64,000 nucleotides of DNA from Candidatus Aalborgicola bjergmarkensis. GTDB taxonomy: Bacteria; Pseudomonadota; Gammaproteobacteria; Burkholderiales; Burkholderiaceae_C. Location: positions 78,451 to 142,450 of the forward strand of contig JADJFE010000012.1 in NCBI GenBank assembly GCA_016708725.1. Direction: 5' to 3'. The notes under the pieces are model-generated. The model was not told where the DNA came from and searched no databases. It saw nothing but the letters and a program-made list of their open reading frames with translations. Numbering within the stretch: the stretch's first letter is position 1; every line of letters begins with the position of its first letter. Positions 7,594 to 16,203 of the stretch are shown here, piece after piece. The position numbers and the translations under genes are program-made.

Positions 7594-9207
7594 CTATCTA
7601 CCCCCCGCTATGCGCACCAGAGCTGCAGCGTAGGTGTGGTGTTTCTTGTTGGCCGGATTGATTTCCCGCACCCGGTCCAGCAAGCTCTTGACCTCGCGAA
7701 TGATGGCGTCGTTGCGTCCCTCCTTGGTCATCTGGCCAATGAGCAAACCACACAAATTCATGATGACCACCTCGCTGTTGGGCAGGTTCTGGACGGCCGT
7801 GCGCAGTAGTTTGGCGCCCTCCTGGTACTCGCCCTTCTTGGCCAGTAAAACGCCCTGGTTGTTGATGTTGATCACTTCTTGCCGGGATTCCTGGATCAGT
7901 GCCTGGCCTTCTTCCTTCATGTTGACACTCTCGAAGACATTCGCCACCTGGCGCGAAATTTCGAGGTTTTCATGGTTATTCTTCACGAGGTCGCTCAAGA
8001 GTTCAAATGCCTGTTCCTTCTTGCCGATCTTGAGCATGCTTTGTGCCATTTCCATGGCAACTTCGGTGCTAACCTTGCCCGGAAGCTGGCTCATCAAGTC
8101 TGCGGCGGTCGCCATGGCCGCCTCGGCTTTGTCAGTTTGCCCCATGCTGCCATACACCGTGCTTTCGACTGCTGCAGTCTGTATGGTTGCTTCGATATTT
8201 CCCTTGAAGGTGACTTTGCTACGCGCCAGCACCTTAAGCGCCTCGTCCGGTGCATGCTTATCGGTCAATACCTTGGCCAGGCCAGAATAAATTGCGGGAC
8301 TCTTGTGGGAAGAAAACTCACTGATCTTGACCGTGGTTTCAAATGCTTTTTGCGCAATATCCAGATCGCCATTTTTATAGGCCGTATCGCCCAGATTCTT
8401 TTGCCTGACGGGCGAATTCGGCGACAACTTGACGGCCTCCTGTAAAATCTGCTGCGCTTGTCGGCTGTCACCCAGTGCATCCAGTGCTTTCACCAGCCAA
8501 TCCGATGCCTCCATGTACATGCGGTTTTCCTGCAGCACCTGTTGAAATATCAGTTTTGCCGCTTCGTAATCGCCCGCGTAAAACAGGACTTTCCCCAAGC
8601 CGGTTCTGGCCCAGGGGATATTGCGCATCACCAATATCGATTCAAATACTGCCTTGGCAGCGTTGTAGTCACCGATTTGCAACAATAAATCACTTTTGAT
8701 GCGCAAAATCTCCTGCGGGTTGTTGGCCTGGGCGCTCAATTGCAGGTCGCAATGGGCAATGGCCGCAGTGTAGTCCTTGGCCTTGATGGCGGTTTCAATA
8801 CCAACGAGGGATTGTTTTCGGGCAATCAATTTTTCCAGCCGACTTTCAAGCAAGCTCTGGTTGATGGGTTTTAGCAAATAGTCGTCAGGTTTGACCTCCG
8901 CTGCACCCATCACCATGTCGGTCGTTTTTTCTGCCGTGACCATCACCCAGATGGTGGAAATGCCGACGTAGTTGCGCATTCTGGCTTCATCAAGCACCTG
9001 TTGGCCGTTTTGTCCGATACCCAGATTGAAATCGCAAATCACAATGTCAAAGGTATTCTGGCGCAACTGGTTGAGGGCTTCGGGCCCGTTACCGGCACTG
9101 ACGACCTGGGTAACGCCCATGGAGCGCACAAAGTTGCCGAGCATGGTACGCATACCCTGAAAATCGTCAATCACCAATATTCTGGCTTTGCTCAGTGAAG
9201 CAGTCAT
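7594..9207 (-). CDS. Response regulator with TPR output domain
   Basis: A 537-residue protein. Residues about 8-125 are a receiver domain: Asp14/Asp15, phospho-acceptor Asp59 in VICDFNLG, Thr91 and Lys113 in LLKPIN. Residues about 140-530 are TPR-like helical repeats (for example GDYNAAKAVFESIL, GDYEAAKLIFQQVL, GDLDIAQKAFETTV). There is no DNA-binding domain, so the output is probably protein-protein contact. It follows the histidine kinase gene by 43 bases in the same orientation, and the two very likely form a pair. Confidence 0.88.
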   Translation of the reverse strand: MTASLSKARILVIDDFQGMRTMLGNFVRSMGVTQVVSAGNGPEALNQLRQNTFDIVICDFNLGIGQNGQQVLDEARMRNYVGISTIWVMVTAEKTTDMVMGAAEVKPDDYLLKPINQSLLESRLEKLIARKQSLVGIETAIKAKDYTAAIAHCDLQLSAQANNPQEILRIKSDLLLQIGDYNAAKAVFESILVMRNIPWARTGLGKVLFYAGDYEAAKLIFQQVLQENRMYMEASDWLVKALDALGDSRQAQQILQEAVKLSPNSPVRQKNLGDTAYKNGDLDIAQKAFETTVKISEFSSHKSPAIYSGLAKVLTDKHAPDEALKVLARSKVTFKGNIEATIQTAAVESTVYGSMGQTDKAEAAMATAADLMSQLPGKVSTEVAMEMAQSMLKIGKKEQAFELLSDLVKNNHENLEISRQVANVFESVNMKEEGQALIQESRQEVININNQGVLLAKKGEYQEGAKLLRTAVQNLPNSEVVIMNLCGLLIGQMTKEGRNDAIIREVKSLLDRVREINPANKKHHTYAAALVRIAGGR

Positions 9208-9250
9208 CGCCCGTCTCTTTCTTCTGTTTCTTCTCTTCCGTTCAGGTTTT

Positions 9251-9943
9251 TCACGGTAGTCTCAGTACAAAACAGCCGCCACCGTAAGCGCCACCATTTT
9301 CTATACCCAAAGTGCCAGTGCGTTCTCCATTACGGTGCAACTTTGCCACATGGTACGAGAAGTAAAAACCCAATCCGGTACTTCCGTTCAAAAAGTTGGT
9401 ACTGGCGTTGAGCGGCACTCCTGCACTCAGGAGCATGCTGGCGGGATAGCCACGCCCATTGTCTTCAACGCGCAACTCCAGACAACCATCGACAGTATTG
9501 GCTGCAATCCTGATTTTGTCATTCGTGTAGTTGTAGGCATTATTCAGGGCATTGATCAACACCCCGATGACCAGATCGCGGTCAAAATACCAGTAGCAAT
9601 GGGGGTCACAGTCCACCGTAATGGATAGACCCTTGAGATCCATGATGGATTTGTTCTGCAGCAACGACTCCTCAATCATCTCAGCCACCGAATGCTCGTC
9701 GATATCGGTCGGGTAGATGGACTTGCCAAGTTTGTACAGACTCAGCAACTGGATCAGGTTGGAGTTCATCCGATTGGCCTGATAAATCACCCGCTCCAGA
9801 TTTTCAAACATTGCCGTGTCCCCTCGCTGGCGACAATCGACGGCGATGCCTTCCAGATAATTGGTCTGCATATTCAACGAGTTTTTCATGTCGTGAATGG
9901 ATGAGGCAATGAGGTCAGTAAAACTAATTTCCTCCGGGTCCAT
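9251..9943 (-). CDS. Soluble sensor histidine kinase
   Basis: A 230-residue kinase without membrane or sensor domain. The H-box is SSIHDMKNSLN with His17; the N-box is NALNNAYNYTND (131-142); G1 is EDNGRG (160-165) and G2 GSTGLGF (187-193). The very short N-terminus implies that the signal comes from a partner protein or that this is the catalytic half of a split kinase. It is the upstream gene of the pair with the receiver-TPR protein. Confidence 0.85.
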   Translation of the reverse strand: MDPEEISFTDLIASSIHDMKNSLNMQTNYLEGIAVDCRQRGDTAMFENLERVIYQANRMNSNLIQLLSLYKLGKSIYPTDIDEHSVAEMIEESLLQNKSIMDLKGLSITVDCDPHCYWYFDRDLVIGVLINALNNAYNYTNDKIRIAANTVDGCLELRVEDNGRGYPASMLLSAGVPLNASTNFLNGSTGLGFYFSYHVAKLHRNGERTGTLGIENGGAYGGGCFVLRLP

Positions 9944-10044
9944 GAACTGTCTCTCCTGTATGGCGACCGCAACTGTCTGGGCATTGGAATTCGCGTTGCT
10001 TCGAACCCCGCATTATGTCAGTTGCCAATGGGCCAATGAACTTA

Positions 10045-11997
10045 TTAGCTGGCACGCTCCAACTGTTCCCAGCGTTCCAGTGCGGCAAGCAGTTCATCGT
10101 CAATCTGTGCCGTGCGACTTGCCAGCTGCAGGGCACGAACGTTGTCACTCGCGTAAAGACTGCCATCGGCCAGCGCCGCGTTGATGGCTGCTTGCTCGGA
10201 TTCCAGCGCGGCAATCCGCTGCGGCAAGCCATCAAGTTCCCGCTGCTCTTTGAAACTGAGTTTGCGGGCTTTCGGCGCTGATATGACGGACGCAGCCGGA
10301 GATGAATTGTTATCCTTTTTTGATAGCTGCTCCCGCACATCCATCAGGGGCTTCAAGCCATTTTTGCTTGTAATGTTGGCTATTTCAGCCGCCCGGCGGC
10401 TTTGTGTCAGCCAGTCATTCACACCGCCTTCGTACTCGCGCCAGCGTGCATGGCCCTCATAGGCAATGGTACTGGTCACCACGTTGTCCATGAAACTGCG
10501 GTCATGGCTGACCAGGAACACCGTGCCATCGTAGTTCTGTAGCAGGTCTTCCAGCAGCTCCAGCGTGTCAATGTCCAGGTCATTGGTGGGTTCGTCCAGC
10601 ACCAGCACGTTGGCCGGGCGGGCAAACAGCCGGGCCAGTAGCAATCGGTTGCGCTCGCCCCCGCTCAAACTGCGTACCGGCGAGTGCGCACGCGCCGGGG
10701 AAAATAAAAAGTCGCCCAGATAGCTCTTGACGTGTTTTTTCTGGTTGCCAATTTCAATCCACTCGCTGCCCGGACTGATGAAATCCTCCAGCGTTGCATC
10801 CAGGTCCAGGGCATTGCGCAACTGGTCGAAATACGCCACCGTTACATTGGCTCCGAGGCGCACGGTGCCCCAGGGGCTGTGGCCTGGCTCGGGCTTAGGG
10901 GCGTTGGCGGGTGCCGGGTCCGGCGCGAGTTCGCCCAGAATCAGCTTGAGCAGTGTGGTTTTTCCGGCACCGTTGGGGCCCAGCAAGCCAATCTTGTCGC
11001 CGCGCAACACGGTAGTGCTGAAGTCTTGCACCACCACCTTGTCGCCAAAGGTCTTGCTGACATGCACCAGCTCCGACACCAGTTTGCCACTGGCAGCGCC
11101 ACTGACCAGGTCCATATTGACACGGCCCACAGCCGCGCGCCGCGCCGCATGCTGGGCGCGCAGATTTTCCAGTCGGGTGATACGCCCCTGGGCACGGGTC
11201 CGCCGCGCCTCCACGCCTTTGCGAATCCAGATCTCTTCTGCGGCCAGCAGCTTGTCGGCACGGGCATTGATGACGGCCTCTTGCGCCATTTGTTCGTCCT
11301 TTTGCAGCACGTAGGCCGCAAAGTTGCCGGGATAGGACAGCAGTTTTCCGCGATCCAGTTCGACGATACGGGTGGCGACCTTGTCCAGAAACGTCCGGTC
11401 ATGGGTAATGGTGACGATGCTGCCCTTGAATTCCCGCAGCAGACCTTCGAGCCACTCTATCGAATCGAGGTCCAGGTGGTTGGTCGGCTCGTCCAGCAGC
11501 AGTACGTCAGGTGCAAACACCAGCGCCTGCGCCAGGGCGACGCGCTTCTTGGTGCCGCCCGACAGGGTGTTGATGACGGCCTGTGGTTCCAGATGGAGCC
11601 GGTGCAGGGTTTCCTGCACCCGTTGCTCCCAGTTCCAGCCGTCCTGGGCTTCGATAGCGCTTTGCAATGCATCCAGATCGCCATGGCCCAGTGAATATTC
11701 CTCAATCAGGGCGATAACCCCCGCCAAACCTGCGCGAACAGCTTCAAAAACGCTAGCATCTGCGCTCAGGTCCGGCTCCTGTGCCACGTAGGCAATGCGG
11801 GTGTTATTCTGGATTTGCAAGCTGCCGTCGTCCGGCTTTTCCAATCCACCCAGGATTTTGAGCAAAGACGATTTGCCAGTGCCATTGCGCCCGATCAGTC
11901 CGACGCGCTCGTCAGCTTCCAGGGAAAAATCAGCGTGATCCAGCAAGGCAACGTGTCCGAATGCGAGCTGGGCGTCAAGTAGGGTAATGCGTGCCAT
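10045..11997 (-). CDS. uup: ABC-F family ATPase Uup
   Basis: A 650-residue protein with two ABC domains and no membrane segments. Domain 1 has GRNGTGKSS, LSGGTKKR and LLLDEPTNHLD; domain 2 has GPNGAGKTT, LSGGERNR and LVLDEPTNDLD. The C-terminal 90 residues form a charged helical hairpin, as in Uup, which binds DNA and the ribosome. A copy of the dispersed repeat is embedded in the linker before that tail and encodes residues around SKNGLKPLMDVREQLSKKDN. The start at 11997 diverges from exbB. Confidence 0.92.
   Translation of the reverse strand: MARITLLDAQLAFGHVALLDHADFSLEADERVGLIGRNGTGKSSLLKILGGLEKPDDGSLQIQNNTRIAYVAQEPDLSADASVFEAVRAGLAGVIALIEEYSLGHGDLDALQSAIEAQDGWNWEQRVQETLHRLHLEPQAVINTLSGGTKKRVALAQALVFAPDVLLLDEPTNHLDLDSIEWLEGLLREFKGSIVTITHDRTFLDKVATRIVELDRGKLLSYPGNFAAYVLQKDEQMAQEAVINARADKLLAAEEIWIRKGVEARRTRAQGRITRLENLRAQHAARRAAVGRVNMDLVSGAASGKLVSELVHVSKTFGDKVVVQDFSTTVLRGDKIGLLGPNGAGKTTLLKLILGELAPDPAPANAPKPEPGHSPWGTVRLGANVTVAYFDQLRNALDLDATLEDFISPGSEWIEIGNQKKHVKSYLGDFLFSPARAHSPVRSLSGGERNRLLLARLFARPANVLVLDEPTNDLDIDTLELLEDLLQNYDGTVFLVSHDRSFMDNVVTSTIAYEGHARWREYEGGVNDWLTQSRRAAEIANITSKNGLKPLMDVREQLSKKDNNSSPAASVISAPKARKLSFKEQRELDGLPQRIAALESEQAAINAALADGSLYASDNVRALQLASRTAQIDDELLAALERWEQLERAS
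10312..10380. repeat. Dispersed repeat copy inside uup
   Basis: The stretch TTTTTTGATAGCTGCTCCCG (starting about 10318), followed by CAAGCCATTTTTGCTTGTAA near 10357-10376, matches the dispersed repeat seen at 61-64 kb. Here it is in frame within the linker before the Uup C-terminal domain, where added residues would be tolerated. Compare with homologues to confirm that they lack this segment. Confidence 0.6.
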
Positions 11998-12074
11998 GGG
12001 GGAGCGATTATCACCCGATTATCCCCCGCAGCGCACGGCCATCTACAATTCTTTTCCTCATCTACGGGGAATCG
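11998..12074. promoter_or_regulatory. Divergent promoter region uup / exbB and duplicated leader
   Basis: A 77-base gap between divergent genes. The exbB side (12026-12074) is a near-copy of 16631-16679, upstream of the peptide-binding lipoprotein gene, with about five mismatches and no gaps. The copy continues through the start codon. It includes CATCTACAATTCTTT and GGGGA before the ATG as a ribosome binding site. No clear -35/-10 pair was assigned. Confidence 0.55.
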
Positions 12075-12878
12075 ATGGTGCATACGAAATTGAAGATGCG
12101 GGTTTGGGCTTGGCTACTGGGCCTGGGCCTGGGGTTGGTGTTTGCCTTTGTACCGGGCAGCTTGGTACTGGCCCAGACCAATACCCCGGACACCGGAATC
12201 ACCGGGATTGCATCCGCAGTGGCAAACCCCTATGGCCTGGCCGCCCTGTGGAATACCTCGGATGCGGTGGCCAAGGGCGTGCTCCTGATACTGGCAGGTA
12301 TGAGTCTGGGGAGTTGGTATATCCTGGTTGCCAAACTGCTGGAACAGCGAAAAATCAGCCGTCATGCGCAAGAAGCTGCCGAAAAGTTCTGGAGCGCAGG
12401 CTCCGTGGAGCAAGGCGCCGCTGCACTCCCCCCGGAAAGCCCCTACCAGTTCATTGCCGCGTCCGGCCTGGAAGCCACGCAAAAACACAGTGGCTTGATG
12501 GGGCACATCCCCTTGCACGACTGGATCAGCATGCGTATTCAGCGTGCGGTGGATCGTGTCAACCGGGACATGCAAAGCGGCCTGGCTTTTTTGGCAACGG
12601 TTGGCTCCATTGCGCCGTTTGTGGGCCTGTTCGGTACGGTATGGGGTATTTACCACGCACTGAGTGCGATTGGCGTTTCAGGACAGGCTTCCATTGACAA
12701 GGTGGCCGGCCCCGTGGGCGAAGCACTCATCATGACCGCCCTGGGGCTGGCCGTCGCGGTGCCAGCGGTTCTGGCCTACAACTGGCTGGTGGCACGCAAC
12801 CGTGGCGTAATGGACGACATTCGCGGCTTTGGCAGCGATCTGCATGCCGTCTTGCTAGGCTCTTGCGCTACGCCATGA
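12075..12878 (+). CDS. exbB: Biopolymer transport protein ExbB (MotA/TolQ/ExbB family)
   Basis: A 267-residue inner-membrane proton-channel subunit. An N-terminal signal/membrane segment (residues 8-33) is followed by a periplasmic stretch, a helix at GVLLILAGMSLGSWYILVA, and the conserved paired helices GLAFLATVGSIAPFVGLFGT and EALIMTALGLAVAVPAVLAY. The ATG at 12075 follows GGGGA; its first codons (MVHTKLK) are shared with the lipoprotein at 16680. The stop overlaps exbD (ATGA). With ExbD and TonB it converts proton flow into energy for outer-membrane uptake. Confidence 0.9.
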   Translation: MVHTKLKMRVWAWLLGLGLGLVFAFVPGSLVLAQTNTPDTGITGIASAVANPYGLAALWNTSDAVAKGVLLILAGMSLGSWYILVAKLLEQRKISRHAQEAAEKFWSAGSVEQGAAALPPESPYQFIAASGLEATQKHSGLMGHIPLHDWISMRIQRAVDRVNRDMQSGLAFLATVGSIAPFVGLFGTVWGIYHALSAIGVSGQASIDKVAGPVGEALIMTALGLAVAVPAVLAYNWLVARNRGVMDDIRGFGSDLHAVLLGSCATP

Positions 12879-13288
12879 TGCGCACGACGGGAACTGAGGA
12901 TGCACAGCCGATTGCCAGCATCAACACGACCCCCCTGGTTGATGTGATGCTGGTGCTGCTGATCATCTTTTTAATCACCGTTCCGGTCGTCACCACCTCG
13001 ATTCCGGTAACCTTGCCCAAGGAGCGGGTTGAGGTGCGTGAAACCAGGCCGGAAAACATCATCATTTCCGTAGACAGTGCCAACCAGGTGTATTGGTACG
13101 ACAAGCGCGTGGCCAGCAGTGAAGAATTGTTGGCAAAACTCAAAAAGGTGTCCGAGGCCAAACCCCAACCCGAAGTCCAGATTCGCGGCGACAGGACAGC
13201 ACGCTATGAGGGCGTTGGCAGGATTTTGTACGCCTGCCAGCGCGCGGGCATTGCCAAGGTTGCGTTCATCACCGAGCCTCCTGGTTAA
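12875..13288 (+). CDS. exbD: Biopolymer transport protein ExbD (first copy)
   Basis: A 137-residue ExbD/TolR protein: short cytoplasmic N-terminus, the signature INTTPLVDVMLVLLIIFLIT, where the Asp is the essential proton-carrying residue, and a periplasmic domain ending near GIAKVAFITEPP. Two ATGs (12875, 12878) are possible; the first overlaps the exbB stop. It is followed by a second exbD after 6 bases, an arrangement found in two-ExbD Ton systems. Confidence 0.9.
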   Translation: MMRTTGTEDAQPIASINTTPLVDVMLVLLIIFLITVPVVTTSIPVTLPKERVEVRETRPENIIISVDSANQVYWYDKRVASSEELLAKLKKVSEAKPQPEVQIRGDRTARYEGVGRILYACQRAGIAKVAFITEPPG

Positions 13289-13294
13289 ACGAAT

Positions 13295-13726
13295 ATGGCA
13301 ATGTATACAGGAAAATCACTGCATGGTGGGGACGAACCCGATGTGTTGATGGACATCAACACCACGCCCCTGATTGACGTGCTGCTGGTGTTGCTGGTGA
13401 TGTTGATCATCACCATTCCGATCCAGTTGCACGCAATCAATCTGGAAATGCCCAGGGGTGTGACGGCACCTCAACCCGACAAGCCGGAGAAAATTCGCAT
13501 CGACATTGGCGCAGACAACATACTGTATTGGCAAGGCGTACCGGTTTCGGCCCAGGAACTGGAAAACCGCATGGAAACACTCAGGTCACAGACGCCGCAG
13601 CCAGAATTGCATATTCGACCCGATAAGTCCGCGCAGTACGCTGTCTTTGCCCATGTTCTATCCACCTCCAAACGCCAGGGGCTGCGCAACATCGCCGTCA
13701 TTGGCAGTGAGCAGTTTGCCCCATGA
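13295..13726 (+). CDS. exbD: Biopolymer transport protein ExbD (second copy)
   Basis: A 143-residue paralogue of the preceding gene with DINTTPLIDVLLVLLVMLII as the membrane helix and essential Asp, and a periplasmic domain to GLRNIAVIGSEQF. Its stop overlaps the tonB start by ATGA. Two ExbD proteins may form a heterodimer in the ExbB pentamer or serve different receptors (inference). Confidence 0.9.
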   Translation: MAMYTGKSLHGGDEPDVLMDINTTPLIDVLLVLLVMLIITIPIQLHAINLEMPRGVTAPQPDKPEKIRIDIGADNILYWQGVPVSAQELENRMETLRSQTPQPELHIRPDKSAQYAVFAHVLSTSKRQGLRNIAVIGSEQFAP

Positions 13727-14405
13727 ATGCGGTAGGCATTCAAACAGGTATTCACCCGGTCTACGGCAAGCGCAGCTGGTCGCAGCGCTACCAAAGCAGC
13801 GCCATCGTCATTGCGCTGCATATTCTGATCGTCTGGGGCATCCTCTCGGGCAACGTCCGCAACGCCTTGTCACCCCAGAAAAAGCCACTGACCGCCGAAA
13901 TCATTCAGGAAGTCAACATTGCGCCACCGCCGCCGCCGCCGCCACGCCTCCACCCAAGACAGTCCGCATGCCCGAGCCTGCGCCCAGGTCGGCTACGCCG
14001 CCCCCTTTTGTACCAACTCCCGATGTGGCACCAGCGACCCCGGCAACAGCCCCGGCCATTGAAGCGGTCACAACACCACCGCTGCAGGCCGCCAGCATTG
14101 CGCCACCGCCACCACCAACAACAGCCCCGGCGCCAGCATCCACCGTGCCGGCACACTCCGACATGGCACTGAGTTGTCCGACGCAGATACCACCCGAGAT
14201 GCCGCGCAAAGCCCTGCAGGATGGCACCAGCGGCGTGGTAAAGGCGCAGGCCTTGATTCGCGATGGTGTGGTCAGGGAGGTCACCATCGTATCCGGGCCA
14301 CGGGTGTTCCATGCTGCGGTGCGTGCTGCGATGCTGGCATACCAATGCCATGTTGTCCCTGGGGATGTGCTGGCACTCCAGGAGTTTGTCTTCAAGGTTG
14401 AATAG
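13723..14405 (+). pseudogene. tonB: TonB, split by a frameshift in the proline-rich region
   Basis: The N-terminal frame (from 13723) gives a membrane anchor IVIALHILIVWGILSG and EVNIAPPPPPPP. The C-terminal TonB domain (SGVVKAQALIRDGVVREVTI ... QEFVFKVE, ending 14405) is in a different frame. The two join if one C is added near 13944 (CCACGCCT read as CCACCGCCT), which would give a 227-residue TonB with a normal proline-rich linker. The site follows a run of CCG triplets at 13927-13941. The cause could be a sequencing error, a real inactivating mutation or slippage. TonB carries ExbBD energy to outer-membrane receptors. Confidence 0.8.
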
Positions 14406-14456
14406 GCTTGTGTCGTCTTGCCGACGAAGGCCATGGCGTGGTCGTTGGATTTGCCT

Positions 14457-14663
14457 CCCTCGCCCCAGCGGGGAGAGGGGGCTAATATTTCATATTGCCG
14501 GTGATATTAAAAATCCAAAAACTGCGCTGCGAAACCCTCCTGCAAGCCTTTGTGACATCACTTTGGCCGCAAATCAGGCATCAAATCAGCCTCTAACCCT
14601 CATGGATAGTGCGGGGGCAGCTATTAATAACGTAGTAATAACAAGCCCATCCACAGCACCGCG
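14457..14663. repeat. Dispersed element, copy A (inverted relative to copy B)
   Basis: Begins with the palindrome CCCTCGCCCC-AGC-GGGGAGAGGG (14457-14479, one mismatch), which could also end tonB transcription. The core 14487-14663 (about 177 bases) is a diverged reverse complement of 39470-39644; both ends and internal blocks such as GCGAAACCCTC and TGCAAGCCTTTGTG match. It fills most of the 350-base gap between tonB and the antitoxin gene and holds no gene. Confidence 0.75.
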
Positions 14664-14757
14664 AATGGTGTGATTGATTTGAAAATGGGTACCCACTTAC
14701 CCAAAACTTCCACAAATGTCGTAACATACAAACATTACTGACATCTGATAGGCCAAC

Positions 14758-15018
14758 ATGGGTATCCATACATTTTCGAGCCGCGACTTCACGCGTGATG
14801 TGTCCGCCGCCAAGCGCGCGGCGCTGGATGGCCCGGTGTTTATTACCGACCGTGGACGTCCTGCCTATGCGCTGCTGAAAATCGACGACTATTACCGCAT
14901 GGCCGGGAAAAGCGGGCCATCGCTGCTGGAGGTAATGGATGGCATTGCGGGTGGTGAGGGCATTGATTTCGAGCCGCCCCGGCTCACGCTGCAAGTTCGT
15001 GGTGCATCGTTTGACTGA
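14758..15018 (+). CDS. Phd/YefM family antitoxin
   Basis: An 86-residue protein with the Phd/YefM pattern: N-terminal FSSRDFTRDVSAAKRAA (DNA-binding half), then GPVFITDRGRPAYALLKIDDY, and a C-terminal toxin-binding tail. It lies 9 bases upstream of a PIN-domain gene. Such antitoxins bind their own promoter and cover the toxin active site. The ATG at 14758 is the only reasonable start. Confidence 0.88.
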   Translation: MGIHTFSSRDFTRDVSAAKRAALDGPVFITDRGRPAYALLKIDDYYRMAGKSGPSLLEVMDGIAGGEGIDFEPPRLTLQVRGASFD

Positions 15019-15027
15019 CGCATCTCC

Positions 15028-15447
15028 ATGTTTGTACTCGACACCAACGTCATCTCCGAACTGCGCCATGGCAAACCCAATCAGTCCATGGAGGTGCGCA
15101 ACTGGGCCGCTGGACAGGGCAGCAGCGGGCTTTTTCTGTCAGCCATCACCATTCTCGAATTGGAGTTGGGCATTCAGGCCTTGGAGCGCCGCACACCACC
15201 GCAGGCAAGCGCGCTGCGCGCATGGCTTACGGGGGTGCGTGCGGCGTTCGCCGGCCGCATTTTGCCATTCACTGACAGCACTGCGCCGGTGTGTGCATCA
15301 CTGCATATCCCCGATCCGCGTTCAGAACGTGATGCCATGATTGCAGCCACCGCCATTGAGCATCAATTCACCGTGGTGACACGCAACGTGTCGGACTTTG
15401 CTGATACCGGGGTTGCGCTGATTAACCCCTGGCTTGCGGGGCAATAG
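15028..15447 (+). CDS. vapC: VapC/FitB-type PIN domain toxin
   Basis: A 139-residue PIN ribonuclease. The first acidic residue is in MFVLDTNVISELR (Asp5); Glu occurs in ITILELELGI, and the C-terminal acidic residues in ERDAMIAATAIEH and NVSDFADTG. VapC toxins cut tRNA or rRNA loops and are held inactive by the antitoxin. The length is normal and the gene appears intact. Confidence 0.9.
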   Translation: MFVLDTNVISELRHGKPNQSMEVRNWAAGQGSSGLFLSAITILELELGIQALERRTPPQASALRAWLTGVRAAFAGRILPFTDSTAPVCASLHIPDPRSERDAMIAATAIEHQFTVVTRNVSDFADTGVALINPWLAGQ

Positions 15448-15563
15448 CGAATAGAAATACTTGATCAAATATGCCATTCCCGCACGTCTGACGGGCGCAT
15501 GCAGCTATGAAAAGCATAGCGATTGCAGCGCAAAGGCGTCTGGAAAATTCTGACCAACCGCCA

Positions 15564-15607
15564 TGTTGCATGTAACAGATGATTGTTCTATGATGTTGCA
15601 TGTAACA
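15564..15607. promoter_or_regulatory. Two direct operator-like repeats upstream of mazEF
   Basis: The 14-mer TGTTGCATGTAACA occurs at 15564-15577 and 15594-15607. Each copy is nearly palindromic, and the spacing of 30 bases puts them on the same helix face. The second copy ends 4 bases before the ribosome binding site of the antitoxin gene. This is the expected place for autoregulation by a MazE/MazF-type complex. Confidence 0.6.
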
Positions 15608-15625
15608 ATCCAGGAGGATGAAAAA

Positions 15626-15850
15626 ATGGCTACGACAGATGTGAATGCACGAGTTCAAAGGCACCGTGATGCGTTGCGCATGGCGGGTCTTCGTCCGGTT
15701 CAAATTTGGGTGCCAGATACGCGACGGCCAGACTTCGCTCAGGAGTGCCGCCGCCAGTCGCAACTTGTTGCCCAAAGCGATGCGGCTGATACGGGATTGC
15801 AGCAGTTCATGGATGCTGCCTTGGCAGACGTGGATGGCTGGACGCCATGA
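15626..15850 (+). CDS. MazE-like antitoxin (DUF3018 type)
   Basis: A 74-residue protein: VQRHRDALRMAGLRPVQIWV, then a proline/arginine stretch and an acidic C-terminus ending DVDGWTP. This is the layout of the small DUF3018 proteins that precede MazF/PemK toxins. The ATG at 15626 follows CAGGAGGA (15611-15618). Its stop overlaps the toxin start (ATGATG), coupling the two. Confidence 0.85.
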   Translation: MATTDVNARVQRHRDALRMAGLRPVQIWVPDTRRPDFAQECRRQSQLVAQSDAADTGLQQFMDAALADVDGWTP

Positions 15851-16173
15851 TGCGAGGTGACTTTGTGACCATCGCCATGCAGGGCGACTTTGGCAAACCC
15901 AGGCCTGCCTTGGTCATTCAGGCCGACCAGTTTGCCGAAAACGCAACGCTGACAGTGTTGCCAGTAACCAGCGCGCTGGTTGCTGCACCGCTGCTACGCA
16001 TCACCGTGGCACCCAGCGCCCAGAATGGCCTGCAGAAACCTTCACAGGTGATGGTAGACAAGGCCATGACGGTCAAGCGCGACAAGGTAGGGCAAGCTTT
16101 TGGATGCATTGACGCAGACACCTTGGTGGAGATTGAACGTTGCTTGGCCGTTTTCTTGGGCATTGCCAAGTGA
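15847..16173 (+). CDS. mazF: MazF/PemK family mRNA interferase
   Basis: A 108-residue PemK-type toxin: MRGDFVTIAMQGDFGKPRPALVIQ has the conserved Gly-Asp and Gly-Lys-Pro-Arg-Pro-Ala-Leu-Val-Ile signature; later come PSQVMVDKAMTVKRDKVG and a C-terminal helix. These enzymes cut single-stranded mRNA at short motifs. The gene looks intact and is translationally coupled to its antitoxin. Confidence 0.9.
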   Translation: MMRGDFVTIAMQGDFGKPRPALVIQADQFAENATLTVLPVTSALVAAPLLRITVAPSAQNGLQKPSQVMVDKAMTVKRDKVGQAFGCIDADTLVEIERCLAVFLGIAK

Positions 16174-16203
16174 ATTGCTGCACACCAAATACCATGACCA
16201 CCT

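Noticed and set aside
10732..11694. A 320-codon plus-strand frame opposite uup
   Set aside because: No recognisable domain, and the minus strand encodes two complete ABC domains. High GC content produces such antisense frames.
15562..15607. Direct repeats upstream of mazEF as a mini CRISPR
   Set aside because: Only two 14-base copies with a 16-base gap, located exactly in a promoter position; an operator explains them better.
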